NCBI GenBank assembly: GCA_015064355.1
Contig: SVSJ01000008.1
Coordinates: 1-64,000 of the forward strand
Source of the DNA: Oscillospiraceae bacterium
GTDB taxonomy: Bacteria; Bacillota; Clostridia; Oscillospirales; CAG-272
Length of the DNA: 64,000 nt
Reading direction: 5' to 3'
Shown here: positions 44,343-52,730 of the stretch, one piece after another
Layout: every line of letters starts with the position of its first letter
How positions within the stretch are numbered: the first letter of the stretch is position 1
The notes under the pieces: generated by a model
Seen by the model: only the letters and a program-made list of their open reading frames with translations
Database searches by the model: none
What the model was told of the DNA's origin: nothing
Program-made: the position numbers and the translations under genes

Positions 44343-46181
44343 ATGAAAAAGATTCTTTCTCTTATCCTTGTTGTAGTAATGCTCGCATCTCTTGCGATCA
44401 CAGCATCTGCTGCAACAATCACAAACCCCTTCAAGGCAGACAGCAAGGACGTTATGTTCGAGAGCTGGCTCGACTACTATATGTGGTACTACCTTAACGG
44501 TGGTGACGTTGACGTTAAGGTTGACGACGCTACTCCCGTTTGGTACGACCAGTGTCCCAGATGTGACAACGTTGCTATGTTCTTTGAAAGCGACAACAAG
44601 ATCGTTTGGACTTGTCTCAACAAGGAATGCAACAAGATCGGCTTCTACCCTGTAGTTGAGCCCGAAGATACAACCAAACCCGGTGTTCACGTAGCTACTT
44701 GCGAAACCTGCAAGAAGAGCGAAAACGTTGTTTACCTCACAACTAAGGTTGTTGACGGTAAGTATGTTTCCACATTCTTCTGCAAGACTTGCCACAAGCT
44801 CTTCGACAAGGAACTCAAGCTTAACGGCTTCTACCCCGGATATGTTTGGTGCGGCAACTGCCACCTTCCCGGTTGCTCTGATTGCCACAACTACTGGTAC
44901 TGCCCCGTATGCAGACCCGGTTGCTCTCTCCCCGGCGAAGATGTTATCGATCCCGGCTTCACTTATCCCGATTACCCCTACTGGCCCAACTATAAGCCCG
45001 GTTACGTTGTAGAGTACAACTGCTTCGCTTGCGACGAAAAGCTCGAGCTCCAGTACTACTCCAACATCAACGGCACATATTACGGCTACTACAAGTGTGC
45101 AACCGGCCACGTTTACACACTTCCTTACTACGGCACAGGTATTTACGATCCTAACTACAGACCCATTCCCGAAGGTTACTATCCTGTTCGCGTTACATGC
45201 GGCACAGGCGGTACTTACCAGCTCAGCGATAAGCCCTACGGCAAGATCGGCGATCACAAGCTTCTTACTGTTGTTCCCGATGCAGGCTACGCAGTAAACG
45301 AAGTTGTTATCAACGGCAAGAGCTGCGGCCCCGCAGAAAAGGTATTCTTCGAGGTTGAAGGCACAACATTTATCCGCGTAACATTCAAGAAGGCTGGCAG
45401 CACAGGTTCTACAACCACAACTCCCACACTTCCTTCCACAACAGGTAAGTATGTTATCAGCACCACAACAAACGGTAATGGTACTGTTGAAGCATACAAG
45501 AACGGCGTAAAGGTTGCTAACGCCACAATCGTTGGCGCTGACAAGAATAACACCGTAACTCTTAAGTTCGTTCCCAAGTCCGATAACTACTACGTTACCG
45601 ACGTTAAGGTAGACGGCGTAAGCATCGGTGCAGTTAAGACATACACATTCAGCAAGATCAACGCATCTCACACTGTTACTGTTGAGTACAAGTGGAAGTC
45701 CCCCTTCACTTATATCGCTCCCAACTACGCAAAGGCTGTTGAATACGTAACAGAAGCTGGCATCATGGCTCCCACAAAGGTTGAGGGCAAGAAGGCTTAC
45801 TTCTCCGGTACAAACGTTGTTTCTATCAAGACATTCGCAGCAGCTCTCGCTGAAATGTGCGACGTTAAGGGTGAGCTTGACACAGAAGACGAAAGAGCTT
45901 ACTGGGCACTCAAGAACGGTATCCTCCTTTCCACAGATGACGAAACAGCTCCCTGCAACATCCAGACAGCTTGCCGTATGGTTACAGCATACCTTGCATA
46001 CATCGAAAATCTCAACAATGTTGACTTCGTTGATTACGATGCAAATGCTTCCGCTAAGGACAACGCTCTCTCCCTTGGTCTTGCAACAGAAAAGGGCTAC
46101 GAAGGCAACCGTAATCTCACCAGATACGACCTTGCAGCTGTTTGCTACATGATCAAGAACCAGGACTATTCCATGAAATAA
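44343..46181 (+). CDS. Cys-rich secreted surface protein with B-repeat-like and SLH-like C-terminus
   Basis: A 612-residue exported protein: signal peptide (1-23); a Cys-rich part (about 65-260) with many CxxC pairs (CPRC, CLNKEC, CETC, CKTC, CGNC, CPVC, CFAC) that look like several zinc-ribbon units; two divergent InlB B-repeat-like beta domains (about 285-345 and 370-450); and a C-terminal region (about 455-610) resembling weakened SLH domains (YAKAVEYVTEAGIM, WALKNGILL, LTRYDLAAVCYMI). Codon bias is as strong as in the 915-residue SLH protein. It should be an abundant wall-attached protein. The Cys clusters might bind metal or form disulfides; no enzyme domain is seen. Confidence 0.8.
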   Translation: MKKILSLILVVVMLASLAITASAATITNPFKADSKDVMFESWLDYYMWYYLNGGDVDVKVDDATPVWYDQCPRCDNVAMFFESDNKIVWTCLNKECNKIGFYPVVEPEDTTKPGVHVATCETCKKSENVVYLTTKVVDGKYVSTFFCKTCHKLFDKELKLNGFYPGYVWCGNCHLPGCSDCHNYWYCPVCRPGCSLPGEDVIDPGFTYPDYPYWPNYKPGYVVEYNCFACDEKLELQYYSNINGTYYGYYKCATGHVYTLPYYGTGIYDPNYRPIPEGYYPVRVTCGTGGTYQLSDKPYGKIGDHKLLTVVPDAGYAVNEVVINGKSCGPAEKVFFEVEGTTFIRVTFKKAGSTGSTTTTPTLPSTTGKYVISTTTNGNGTVEAYKNGVKVANATIVGADKNNTVTLKFVPKSDNYYVTDVKVDGVSIGAVKTYTFSKINASHTVTVEYKWKSPFTYIAPNYAKAVEYVTEAGIMAPTKVEGKKAYFSGTNVVSIKTFAAALAEMCDVKGELDTEDERAYWALKNGILLSTDDETAPCNIQTACRMVTAYLAYIENLNNVDFVDYDANASAKDNALSLGLATEKGYEGNRNLTRYDLAAVCYMIKNQDYSMK

Positions 46182-46194
46182 GATATAAGCAAAC

Positions 46195-46219
46195 AAAAAG
46201 ACCCTACGGGGTCTTTTTT
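46195..46219 (+). terminator. Rho-independent terminator of the Cys-rich surface protein gene
   Basis: AAAAAGACCC/GGGGTCTTTTTT hairpin with a short loop. Confidence 0.92.
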
Positions 46220-46224
46220 GTTTT

Positions 46225-47075
46225 GATATGAAAGATACCCGAGGCTTCCCGTGTTAACGAAAGGCGAACTAACGAATTTAACCTGCACGTTGTGCCAAGA
46301 GGGTGGATTCTTAAGGAGGGAGAATCAGCGTAAGCCTCCCTCCTTGAGTGCCGGGGTTCACAGGGGTACGACACGAGTATCCCTGTGCGCCAGCCGCGTA
46401 GGCAAAGATTGCGCCCCACGCGTAGTGCATGAAAACCTAACAAACCGAGGATGAAATCCTCGGGGGTGGGATTCTCTTTGTTCGCACAAAACTGTATATC
46501 CCACCCAGGCTATGCGCAGGCACATAAGAGGCCTCCGCGTCAAGGCCTCTTATGAATCACCTGCCGCATAAGGGAGGAGAGTCAAAGCCTGTCCTCCCTT
46601 AAGAATCCCTCCTGTTTTCAACGAGAGTGGAAACTCGTTAGTACGGTTGTCCTTGGCTTACAGTCTTCACGCATAGTGAAAACTTGCCCGCCTCGGTTCG
46701 ATTTGTCACAGATGTTTTTCAAACATTTGCTTTTCTAAATTCAGAAAAACTAAACCATAGGTTTAATTACCCGTGCTAATTCGAAGCCCAATTAACGATT
46801 TAGCCAAACTAAATTGGTGCAGCCCCGAACAACATCCTAACGAATCTCACTTGCACATAGTGCCAAGAGGGAGGATTCTTAAGGAGGGAGAATCAGCGTC
46901 AGCCTCCCTCCTTGAGTGCCGGGTTTCCCTAGGGGGTGGCACGAACCTCCTGGGGCGCCCCACGCGTAGTGCAAAAAAAGAACAAACCGAGGACGGAGTC
47001 CTTGACGGTGGGATTCTTTTTGTTTTCACTGCCTATATATCCCATCCGGGCTATGCGCAAGGCACATAAGAGGCT
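46225..47075. repeat. Long structured dispersed repeat, copy C (about one and a half units)
   Basis: Two successive P3-P4 regions about 566 bp apart (CACGTTGTGCCAAGAG at 46286 and CACATAGTGCCAAGAG at about 46852). P3 arms as in copy B; P4 arms CACAGGGGTAC/GTATCCCTGTG and, in the second unit, CCCTAGGGGGT/ACCTCCTGGGG, so pairing is kept with different sequence. A single GAGGATGAAATCCTC cassette, P1 ATAAGAGGCC/GGCCTCTTAT, P2 TAAGGGAGGA/TCCTCCCTTA and the core lie between. It fills the 1-kb gap before rpmH. Confidence 0.82.
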
Positions 47076-47120
47076 TTCCCATATATATGAAGAAAAAATC
47101 AAGAAAAATACAAAAAACCC

Positions 47121-47150
47121 TTGACAAATCAGATACCTTTGTTATATAAT
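47121..47150 (+). promoter_or_regulatory. Sigma-A promoter for rpmH
   Basis: TTGACA (47121-47126), 18 bp, TATAAT (47145-47150). The leader of about 70 nt carries a GCGCAG/CTGCGC pairing and ends in AAGGAGGTG. Confidence 0.88.
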
Positions 47151-47228
47151 TAATTGTCTATCTGCGCGGATTTATTGTTTGCGCAGCCGTAAGGTATTCA
47201 TATTGAAAAATTTTAAGGAGGTGTGATC

Positions 47229-47363
47229 ATGCTTAGAACATATCAGCCCAAGAAAAGACAGAGAAGCAAGGAGCACGGCTTCAGAAAGAGAATGTCCACT
47301 GCTAACGGTAGAAAGGTTCTCGCAAGAAGACGCGCTAAAGGTCGTGCCAGACTCACCCACTAA
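47229..47363 (+). CDS. rpmH: 50S ribosomal protein L34
   Basis: A 44-residue basic protein starting [18 protein letters not shown] and ending [10 protein letters not shown], the complete and highly conserved L34 sequence, part of the large ribosomal subunit. AAGGAGGTG lies 5-6 bases before the ATG, close to a perfect anti-Shine-Dalgarno match. First gene of rpmH-rnpA-yidD-yidC-jag. Confidence 0.98.
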   Translation: MLRTYQPKKRQRSKEHGFRKRMSTANGRKVLARRRAKGRARLTH

Positions 47364-47377
47364 TGAGAGAAGTATGA

Positions 47378-47416
47378 ATAGCCTCCGCGTATAGGAATGC
47401 CGGAGGTTATACTTTT
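47378..47416 (+). terminator. Hairpin between rpmH and rnpA
   Basis: ATAGCCTCCG (47378-47387) pairs with CGGAGGTTAT (47401-47410), followed by ACTTTTG. The T-run is short, so it probably attenuates or stabilises the rpmH transcript rather than ending it, giving more L34 than RnpA. Confidence 0.65.
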
Positions 47417-47461
47417 GTCAAGGGAAAATGGCGAAAAATCAAAGAAAGGGGAATGATCCCG

Positions 47462-47893
47462 ATGAAATTCTACGCAATTCGTGAAAATCATCTGTATCAT
47501 AAGGCTTTTCGCAAGGGAGGCTCTAAATCCACGCGCACATTAACCGTGTACGTGCTTCGTGATAAGGCTGCCGCAATTTTGAAGAAGCAGAATCCCCTGA
47601 AAGAAAAAATCAACCGTATCGGTATCCAAGCCTCAAAGAAAGTCGGAGGCGCCGTCCAGAGAAACCGAGCAAAACGACTCATAAGAGAAGCATATCGCCA
47701 AATAGACAAAACCTACGGTGTAAAGCGAGGCTACCTCATCGTTATCTGCCCGAAAACTCAGTGCACGGTCTCAAAGGCTAATGACGTTTACAATGATCTG
47801 AAATACGCTCTCACCTCGCTGAATATGCTGTGCGGCGATAAAGAGGGAGCAGAGATTGAAGAAACGTCGTCGATAGCCCATAATACCAAATGA
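47462..47893 (+). CDS. rnpA: Ribonuclease P protein component
   Basis: A 143-residue basic protein that assists the RNase P RNA in tRNA 5' processing. The RNP motif appears as GGAVQRNRAKRLIREAYR (about 59-76). The ATG at 47462 is preferred over an in-frame ATG at 47453 because the AAGGGG site would otherwise abut the start. The final codons overlap yidD (ATGA), so translation is coupled. A C-terminal tail of about 25 residues is longer than usual. Confidence 0.96.
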   Translation: MKFYAIRENHLYHKAFRKGGSKSTRTLTVYVLRDKAAAILKKQNPLKEKINRIGIQASKKVGGAVQRNRAKRLIREAYRQIDKTYGVKRGYLIVICPKTQCTVSKANDVYNDLKYALTSLNMLCGDKEGAEIEETSSIAHNTK

Positions 47894-48204
47894 AAACGGT
47901 GGAAAAAATCAGCTCGGCAATAAAAAAAGTGCACGGGTGGCTTATCGAGGGATTCCTTATCCCCGTCAAGCTGTACAGAAAGTACTTTTCAGCGCTGAAG
48001 CCCACCCCTACCTGCCGCTTTACCCCATCCTGCTCACGATACGCCCTTGACGCCTTGAGAGAGTGGGGAATCATCGTAGGAACTGTCCTTGCCGTAGTAC
48101 GCATTATCAGATGCAATCCATTTTCGCGGGGCGGGGAAGACCCTGTACCGTCGCGGAAGGAATTTTTTGCAAGAGTGAAAAAGCTCTTTCAAAAGAAAAA
48201 GTAA
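47890..48204 (+). CDS. yidD: Membrane protein insertion efficiency factor YidD
   Basis: A 104-residue small basic protein with the family core LIPVKLYRKYFSAL, TCRFTPSCSRYALDAL (Cys pair, about 43-58) and RIIRCNPFSRGGEDPVP. It associates with the inner membrane and helps YidC-dependent insertion. It overlaps rnpA by four bases and lies 32 bp before yidC. Confidence 0.97.
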   Translation: MKTVEKISSAIKKVHGWLIEGFLIPVKLYRKYFSALKPTPTCRFTPSCSRYALDALREWGIIVGTVLAVVRIIRCNPFSRGGEDPVPSRKEFFARVKKLFQKKK

Positions 48205-48236
48205 GCACAGCAAAATAAAATCCATTGGAGAAATAA

Positions 48237-49346
48237 ATGTTTGATTTTATTCTTGTCCCTTTGGGATACCTAATTCGGTTTTTTTACAGTTTAACCGATA
48301 ACTACCTGTTTGCGATCATGCTGTTTACGTTGGTAATGGAGATCGTTCTAATTCCCTTTGCCGTTAAGCAGCAGAAGAACCAGATCAAGCAGGCAAAGCT
48401 TCAGCCCAAGGTTATGGCTATCCGCAAAAAGTACGCGGGCAGAAACGACCAGGCAACACAACAGAAGATGCAGCAGGAAACAATGGAAATGTACCAGAGA
48501 GAAAACTTCAACCCTGCAAGCGGTTGCGGTACACTTCTCATTCAGCTTCCCATCATTATGCTCCTCTATACTGTTGTTACACAGCCCCTCAGATATATCT
48601 GTAACGTTCCGGCAGCGGAAATCACTGCCCTTCAGAATTACCTGACAGAAGCAGGTGTAGAATTAGGCAGAAATAATATCCAGATCGATATTATCAATAT
48701 TATCCGCGACAACGTAGCTGATTATATCAGCATTGCTCCTTCACTTGACGGTGCTGTTATCCCGAACTTTACAGTTCTCGGACTTGACCTTTCCAAGACT
48801 CCTATGCCGTCATTTGATCCCTTTAACTGGCTTGTTATCATTCCGATCCTTACGTTCGTTGTAATGATAGTTTCCCAGAAGATCATGCAGAAGTTCAGCT
48901 ATCAGTCTCCCGAAACAGCTGCTCAGCAGAACAGCGGTTCCATGAAGATCATGCAGTGGACAATGCCCCTCATGTCTGTATTCATTGAGTTCGGTCTTGC
49001 TTCCGCTATCGGTGTATACTGGATCTTCCGTAACATTCTTCAGACTGTTCAGAGAATCGTCATCTCCAAGCTGATGCCTCTGCCCAAGTTCACCGAAGAG
49101 GACTACAAGGAAGCCGAAAGACAGGCAAATATGTCCGGTAAGCAGAGAAAGAAAGAAAACAAGGGCAGTGGAAAATTCGTAAGAAGCCTCCACTATATTG
49201 ATGACGAAGACTATATCGAGCGTCACAAGGAAGACCTTGCCGCACTTGAAGATCCCAAGCCTGCCGAAGCAGCTCCCAAAAAGGAAGTTAAAAACGTAAA
49301 AGCTCCCATCAAGGACGACGAAAAGGGCTCCTACAAAAACAAATAA
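48237..49346 (+). CDS. yidC: Membrane protein insertase YidC/Oxa1 (SpoIIIJ type)
   Basis: A 369-residue five-helix insertase of the Gram-positive kind without the large periplasmic domain. The first conserved part ALFTLVMEIVLIPF-like (LFTLVMEIVLIPFAVKQQK, about 24-42), the cytoplasmic hairpin with Lys-rich residues (about 45-85), and WIFRNILQTVQRIVI (about 262-276) are clear. The C-terminus is a charged, Lys-rich tail of about 85 residues that may contact ribosomes. The usual lipobox Cys of SpoIIIJ is not evident at the N-terminus. Confidence 0.95.
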   Translation: MFDFILVPLGYLIRFFYSLTDNYLFAIMLFTLVMEIVLIPFAVKQQKNQIKQAKLQPKVMAIRKKYAGRNDQATQQKMQQETMEMYQRENFNPASGCGTLLIQLPIIMLLYTVVTQPLRYICNVPAAEITALQNYLTEAGVELGRNNIQIDIINIIRDNVADYISIAPSLDGAVIPNFTVLGLDLSKTPMPSFDPFNWLVIIPILTFVVMIVSQKIMQKFSYQSPETAAQQNSGSMKIMQWTMPLMSVFIEFGLASAIGVYWIFRNILQTVQRIVISKLMPLPKFTEEDYKEAERQANMSGKQRKKENKGSGKFVRSLHYIDDEDYIERHKEDLAALEDPKPAEAAPKKEVKNVKAPIKDDEKGSYKNK

Positions 49347-49376
49347 GACTAATACGCTGAAAGAAAGAATAAGAAA

Positions 49377-51011
49377 ATGAGTGAAACTTATTTAGTGACA
49401 GCCAAAACGGTTGAAGAGGCAGTTTCTATTGCCAACCGTGAATATGGCGACGAGAATCATGAGGTCTCCTACGAGATCATCGAGATGCCCAAAAAAGGTT
49501 TCCTCGGTATCGGTTCCAAGGACGCAAAGATCAAGGTTACCGTTACAGAGACAAAGTCTGTAGAGCTTGGTTCTCTTGTTGCTGATATTCGTTCTATGAA
49601 GAACCTGACTGATCGCGACGGCGACGAGGACAAGAAGTCCAAGCAGCACGATAAGCAGAATAATCAGAAGAACAACCAGAACAAGAACCAGGATAACAAG
49701 CAGAACAACCAGAACAAGCAGGGCAACAAGCAGAACAATCAGAAAAACAACAATAAGCAGAATAACCAGAATAACCAGAAGAACAATCAGAAGCAGGAAA
49801 CAAAGCCCGAAAAGAAGGTTGAAGCTCCCGCTGCTAACGTTACCGAAGAGAAGGCACAGCCCAAGACCAGACTCAACAATCAGGCTCTTCCCGGAAAGAG
49901 AAGCAAGCAGAGAAAGCCCAGCACAGCCGACGCTGACATCAGCGCAAGCGCAGTAACTGTTAACGCTCCCGCAAATCTCTCCGAATTCGTTTCTGAAAAG
50001 ACAGGTGAAAACACCTTTGGTTCTTCCCAGAAGGCAAGCGGCGGCAGAATGAACAACGATGTGCGCCGTGGCAAGAAGCCTCCCCAGGGCAAGCCTGTAA
50101 GCACAGACACCCGTGACCGTCAGATGAAGGATTCCAAGTACGACGTTGCTGAATCTGACGAGGATTACAAGAACATCGAAAATCTTGAAAGAGAAAACGA
50201 GAATCTCCTTGAGAGAGAAGCTCTTTCAAGCCTCGGCCTCGGTGAAGTTGAAGAGGTAGCAGTACCCGAAACTCGCACACGTGAGGCTGTAACCGAAGCA
50301 GAAATGCAGTTTGCTCTTGAATTTGCAAACACACTTCTCAAGAATATGAAAATCGGCGCGGAAGCTGTTCCCGCTGTTTGCCCCGAAGACGAAGAGCTGA
50401 TCGTAACAGAAACCGCTACAGTTTATCCCAAGATCAACATTATTGGTGATGACTCCGGTATCCTTATCGGTCACCACGGCGAAACCCTCGACTCTATCCA
50501 GTACCTCGTTAACCTTTGCGCTCTCCGTAAGACAAAGTCCAAGGACGGCGATTACGTGAAGATCGTAGTAGACATCGAGAACTACAGACAGAAGAGAGAA
50601 GAAACCCTCCGCTCTCTCGCAAGACGTATGGCTGCTAAGGCAGTGAAATACAAGAGAAACGTATTCCTGGAGCCTATGAACGCTTATGAGCGTAGAATCA
50701 TCCACAGCGAGCTTCAGAAGTATCCCGGCGTTTCCACACACTCCGTTGGCAGTGACCGCGACCGCAAGATCATCGTAACATACGAGGGTGCGGACAAGGC
50801 TCCCGACGGAAACCGCCGCAGAAGAAGAGGCGGAGACAAGAAGCACAACAATAACAATCAGAATTCTGCTCCCGCAAAGGCTGAAGCAAAGCCCGCAGGT
50901 GAGAAGAAGCAGCACCGCCCCAGAAAGGTTCAGAAGCTCAGCATTGATCAGCTTGGCGACCTCCTGGACGGCAACGAAACTGTTAAAGTTGAAGCTCCCA
51001 CAGAAGAATAA
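49377..51011 (+). CDS. jag: Jag/KhpB-like RNA-binding protein with long disordered insert
   Basis: A 544-residue protein. The Jag_N domain spans about 1-52 (TVEEAVSIANREYG, KKGFLGIG), the KH domain about 305-405 with the GHHG loop (about 364-367), and the R3H domain about 410-475 (NAYERRIIHSEL). Between Jag_N and KH lie roughly 240 residues of low complexity, first almost only Lys, Asn and Gln (about 80-145), and the tail after R3H is also basic and disordered. Usual Jag proteins are 200-260 residues. KhpB binds RNA and affects cell division and envelope synthesis. It directly follows yidC. Confidence 0.94.
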   Translation: MSETYLVTAKTVEEAVSIANREYGDENHEVSYEIIEMPKKGFLGIGSKDAKIKVTVTETKSVELGSLVADIRSMKNLTDRDGDEDKKSKQHDKQNNQKNNQNKNQDNKQNNQNKQGNKQNNQKNNNKQNNQNNQKNNQKQETKPEKKVEAPAANVTEEKAQPKTRLNNQALPGKRSKQRKPSTADADISASAVTVNAPANLSEFVSEKTGENTFGSSQKASGGRMNNDVRRGKKPPQGKPVSTDTRDRQMKDSKYDVAESDEDYKNIENLERENENLLEREALSSLGLGEVEEVAVPETRTREAVTEAEMQFALEFANTLLKNMKIGAEAVPAVCPEDEELIVTETATVYPKINIIGDDSGILIGHHGETLDSIQYLVNLCALRKTKSKDGDYVKIVVDIENYRQKREETLRSLARRMAAKAVKYKRNVFLEPMNAYERRIIHSELQKYPGVSTHSVGSDRDRKIIVTYEGADKAPDGNRRRRRGGDKKHNNNNQNSAPAKAEAKPAGEKKQHRPRKVQKLSIDQLGDLLDGNETVKVEAPTEE

Positions 51012-51060
51012 AAAACAAAAAGAGACCTTTCTGCTATGCATCTTTAGCGGAGAAAACACG

Positions 51061-51096
51061 AACACCACCAAGAATTTTTCTTTGGTGGTGTTTTCT
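51061..51096 (+). terminator. Terminator of the rpmH-jag cluster
   Basis: CACCACCAA/TTGGTGGTG stem around AGAATTTTTC, then TTTTC; flanking AAAACAC/GTGTTTT can extend the stem and make it bidirectional. Confidence 0.82.
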
Positions 51097-51109
51097 ATCG
51101 GTGGGAATA

Positions 51110-51255
51110 TGCGAAAGGCTCCCTCCGGGAGGGAGCTCCCGACGGAGTCGGGTGAGGGAGAGCGCGTTGAAATAAAGCTTATGTAAACTTAAAGTCACGC
51201 GGGCTCCTTCCACCACTTCGTGGTCCCCCTTCCTCCCGGAGGAAGGCTTTTGTGC
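51110..51255. repeat. Cluster of GC-rich hairpins
   Basis: GGCTCCCTCCGGGAGGGAGC, CCCGACGGAGTCGGG, CCACTTCGTGG and CCTTCCTCCCGGAGGAAGG follow one another in about 140 bp with GTGAGGGAG between them. Together with 51256-51400, where I see nothing else, this fills the gap between jag and the next gene. Confidence 0.6.
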
Positions 51256-51402
51256 GCCGTGCTTCTGCGGACAGTGGGTTCGGGCTTCTGCCCGATGGTG
51301 CGTGGACTGCCACGCGCTATGCTTGCCCCAGACGCAAGTGTCGGGAAAGCGGAAAAAGATACAATCCAAGGATTGCTTGGATTTGAAACAACGAATTGAT
51401 AA

Positions 51403-51430
51403 TTGCTTTTTCACGAATATGTGCTATAAT
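51403..51430 (+). promoter_or_regulatory. Promoter for the XRE-TPR gene
   Basis: TTGCTT (51403-51408), 16 bp, extended -10 TGC-TATAAT (51422-51430). Confidence 0.65.
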
Positions 51431-51468
51431 ATAATCACACCGGTGAAATGAATTTTGGAGGTGCTTAT

Positions 51469-52629
51469 ATGCAACTTGATTTAGGACAAAAAATACGCGA
51501 ACTGCGTCGCCGTGACGGACGCACCCAAGAAGCACTTGCTGAGGCTATCGGAGTGACATCGCAGGCGGTTTCACGGTGGGAGGCAAATGGCGGTTATCCG
51601 GATATGGAAATGATTCCGTCTATTGCAAATTATTTTGGAGTTACCATTGATGAATTGTTTGGATACCATAATGACAGAGAAAGTAAAATCGATATGATTA
51701 TTAACAAAATCAATTCATTTGGTATTCAATCCCGAGGGGATGATGAATGGGTAGACGAATGCCTTGTCATACTACGAGAAGGTCTTGCGGAGTTTCCGCA
51801 AAATGAACGTCTGCTCATAACTCTTGCGGATACGCTTTCTGAAGCTGGATGGAGACGTCATAAGGAATGGCTTTATTACGATGATGAAGGATTTATTCAG
51901 CATAATTATGATATTCACAAGTCTAATGAGTATTGGACAGAATCGATTAAGCTTTGTGAGTATCTTGTTAACAATGCTGCCGATAACTCAACGGTTACAA
52001 GGGCAATTCAAATTCTTGTTTTGCTTTACCGAAATGTGGGAGAGAATGAAAAGGCTATTGTATATGCTCAGAAAATGCCTGAACTTAAAAACTGTAGAGA
52101 AATATTGCTTTCTGCTGCTTCCGATGGCAAAGAAGAAGCAAAATACATTGGAGATTTTCTTTTGAAAACAGCAAGTCAGTTTGCTCAACAGCTTGTATAT
52201 GGTTTGATTACCAACAAGCATCATTTCGAAAGCGATATGCCGATTGAAAAAATTAAAGGAGCTATTTCACTCTTTTATTTGATTTGCGATGATGGTAACA
52301 TGGGAAGATACCATGGCGATCTTATCGAACTATATCTCTATCTTTCAAGAGTTCAATGGGAACGTGGATATCACGATGATGCTTTTGTATCGCTTGACAG
52401 TGCTTTGCATCATGCAAAAGCTTTGGAGGGAGTGTGTGACGGAAAAACTCACTGCTTTACTGCGCCGCTTGTTTCTCATGTTAAATATGAAATAAAGCCT
52501 TGTAACTCTATTGCAAAATCCCTCCCCGATGACTGGCCGTGGTGGTGTAATCCCGATTATACTAAGGTAAAAGAGGAAATCACCGCAGATCCTCGCTGGG
52601 ATGAATGGGTGGCCAAAACACAAGAATAA
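51469..52629 (+). CDS. XRE family regulator with TPR-like C-terminal region
   Basis: A 386-residue protein. Residues 2-58 are a Cro/C1-type helix-turn-helix (LGQKIRELRRR, TQEALAEAIGVTSQAVSRWE), followed by FGVTIDELFGY. The rest (about 90-380) is helical and TPR-like (LLITLADTLSEAG, AIQILVLLYRNVGENEKAIVYAQ). The ATG at 51469 is chosen over one at 51448 because GGAGG sits seven bases before it. AT-richer codon use than its neighbours (GAA, AAT, TTT) hints at acquisition from elsewhere. The target and signal are unknown. Confidence 0.85.
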   Translation: MQLDLGQKIRELRRRDGRTQEALAEAIGVTSQAVSRWEANGGYPDMEMIPSIANYFGVTIDELFGYHNDRESKIDMIINKINSFGIQSRGDDEWVDECLVILREGLAEFPQNERLLITLADTLSEAGWRRHKEWLYYDDEGFIQHNYDIHKSNEYWTESIKLCEYLVNNAADNSTVTRAIQILVLLYRNVGENEKAIVYAQKMPELKNCREILLSAASDGKEEAKYIGDFLLKTASQFAQQLVYGLITNKHHFESDMPIEKIKGAISLFYLICDDGNMGRYHGDLIELYLYLSRVQWERGYHDDAFVSLDSALHHAKALEGVCDGKTHCFTAPLVSHVKYEIKPCNSIAKSLPDDWPWWCNPDYTKVKEEITADPRWDEWVAKTQE

Positions 52630-52635
52630 TCTCTC

Positions 52636-52661
52636 GCCCCGCCTCGCGCGGGGCTTTTCTT
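52636..52661 (+). terminator. Rho-independent terminator of the XRE-TPR gene
   Basis: GCCCCGC (52636-52642) pairs with GCGGGGC (52648-52654), then TTTTCTTT. Confidence 0.88.
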
Positions 52662-52730
52662 TGCTTTCTGCATATCAAAAGCCAACACGAAAACCGTGGT
52701 GGCTAATTTCATTTTACCGCCAATTTTGCA

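Noticed and set aside
44262..46196. A 644-codon open frame on the minus strand across the Cys-rich surface protein gene
   Set aside because: It is a shadow created by the strong codon bias of the plus-strand gene, which has a signal peptide, ribosome site, promoters and terminator; the minus frame has none and resembles no family.
46220..47228. Chromosomal origin next to rpmH
   Set aside because: No cluster of DnaA boxes of the TTATCCACA type and no dnaA gene; the interval is accounted for by the structured repeat.
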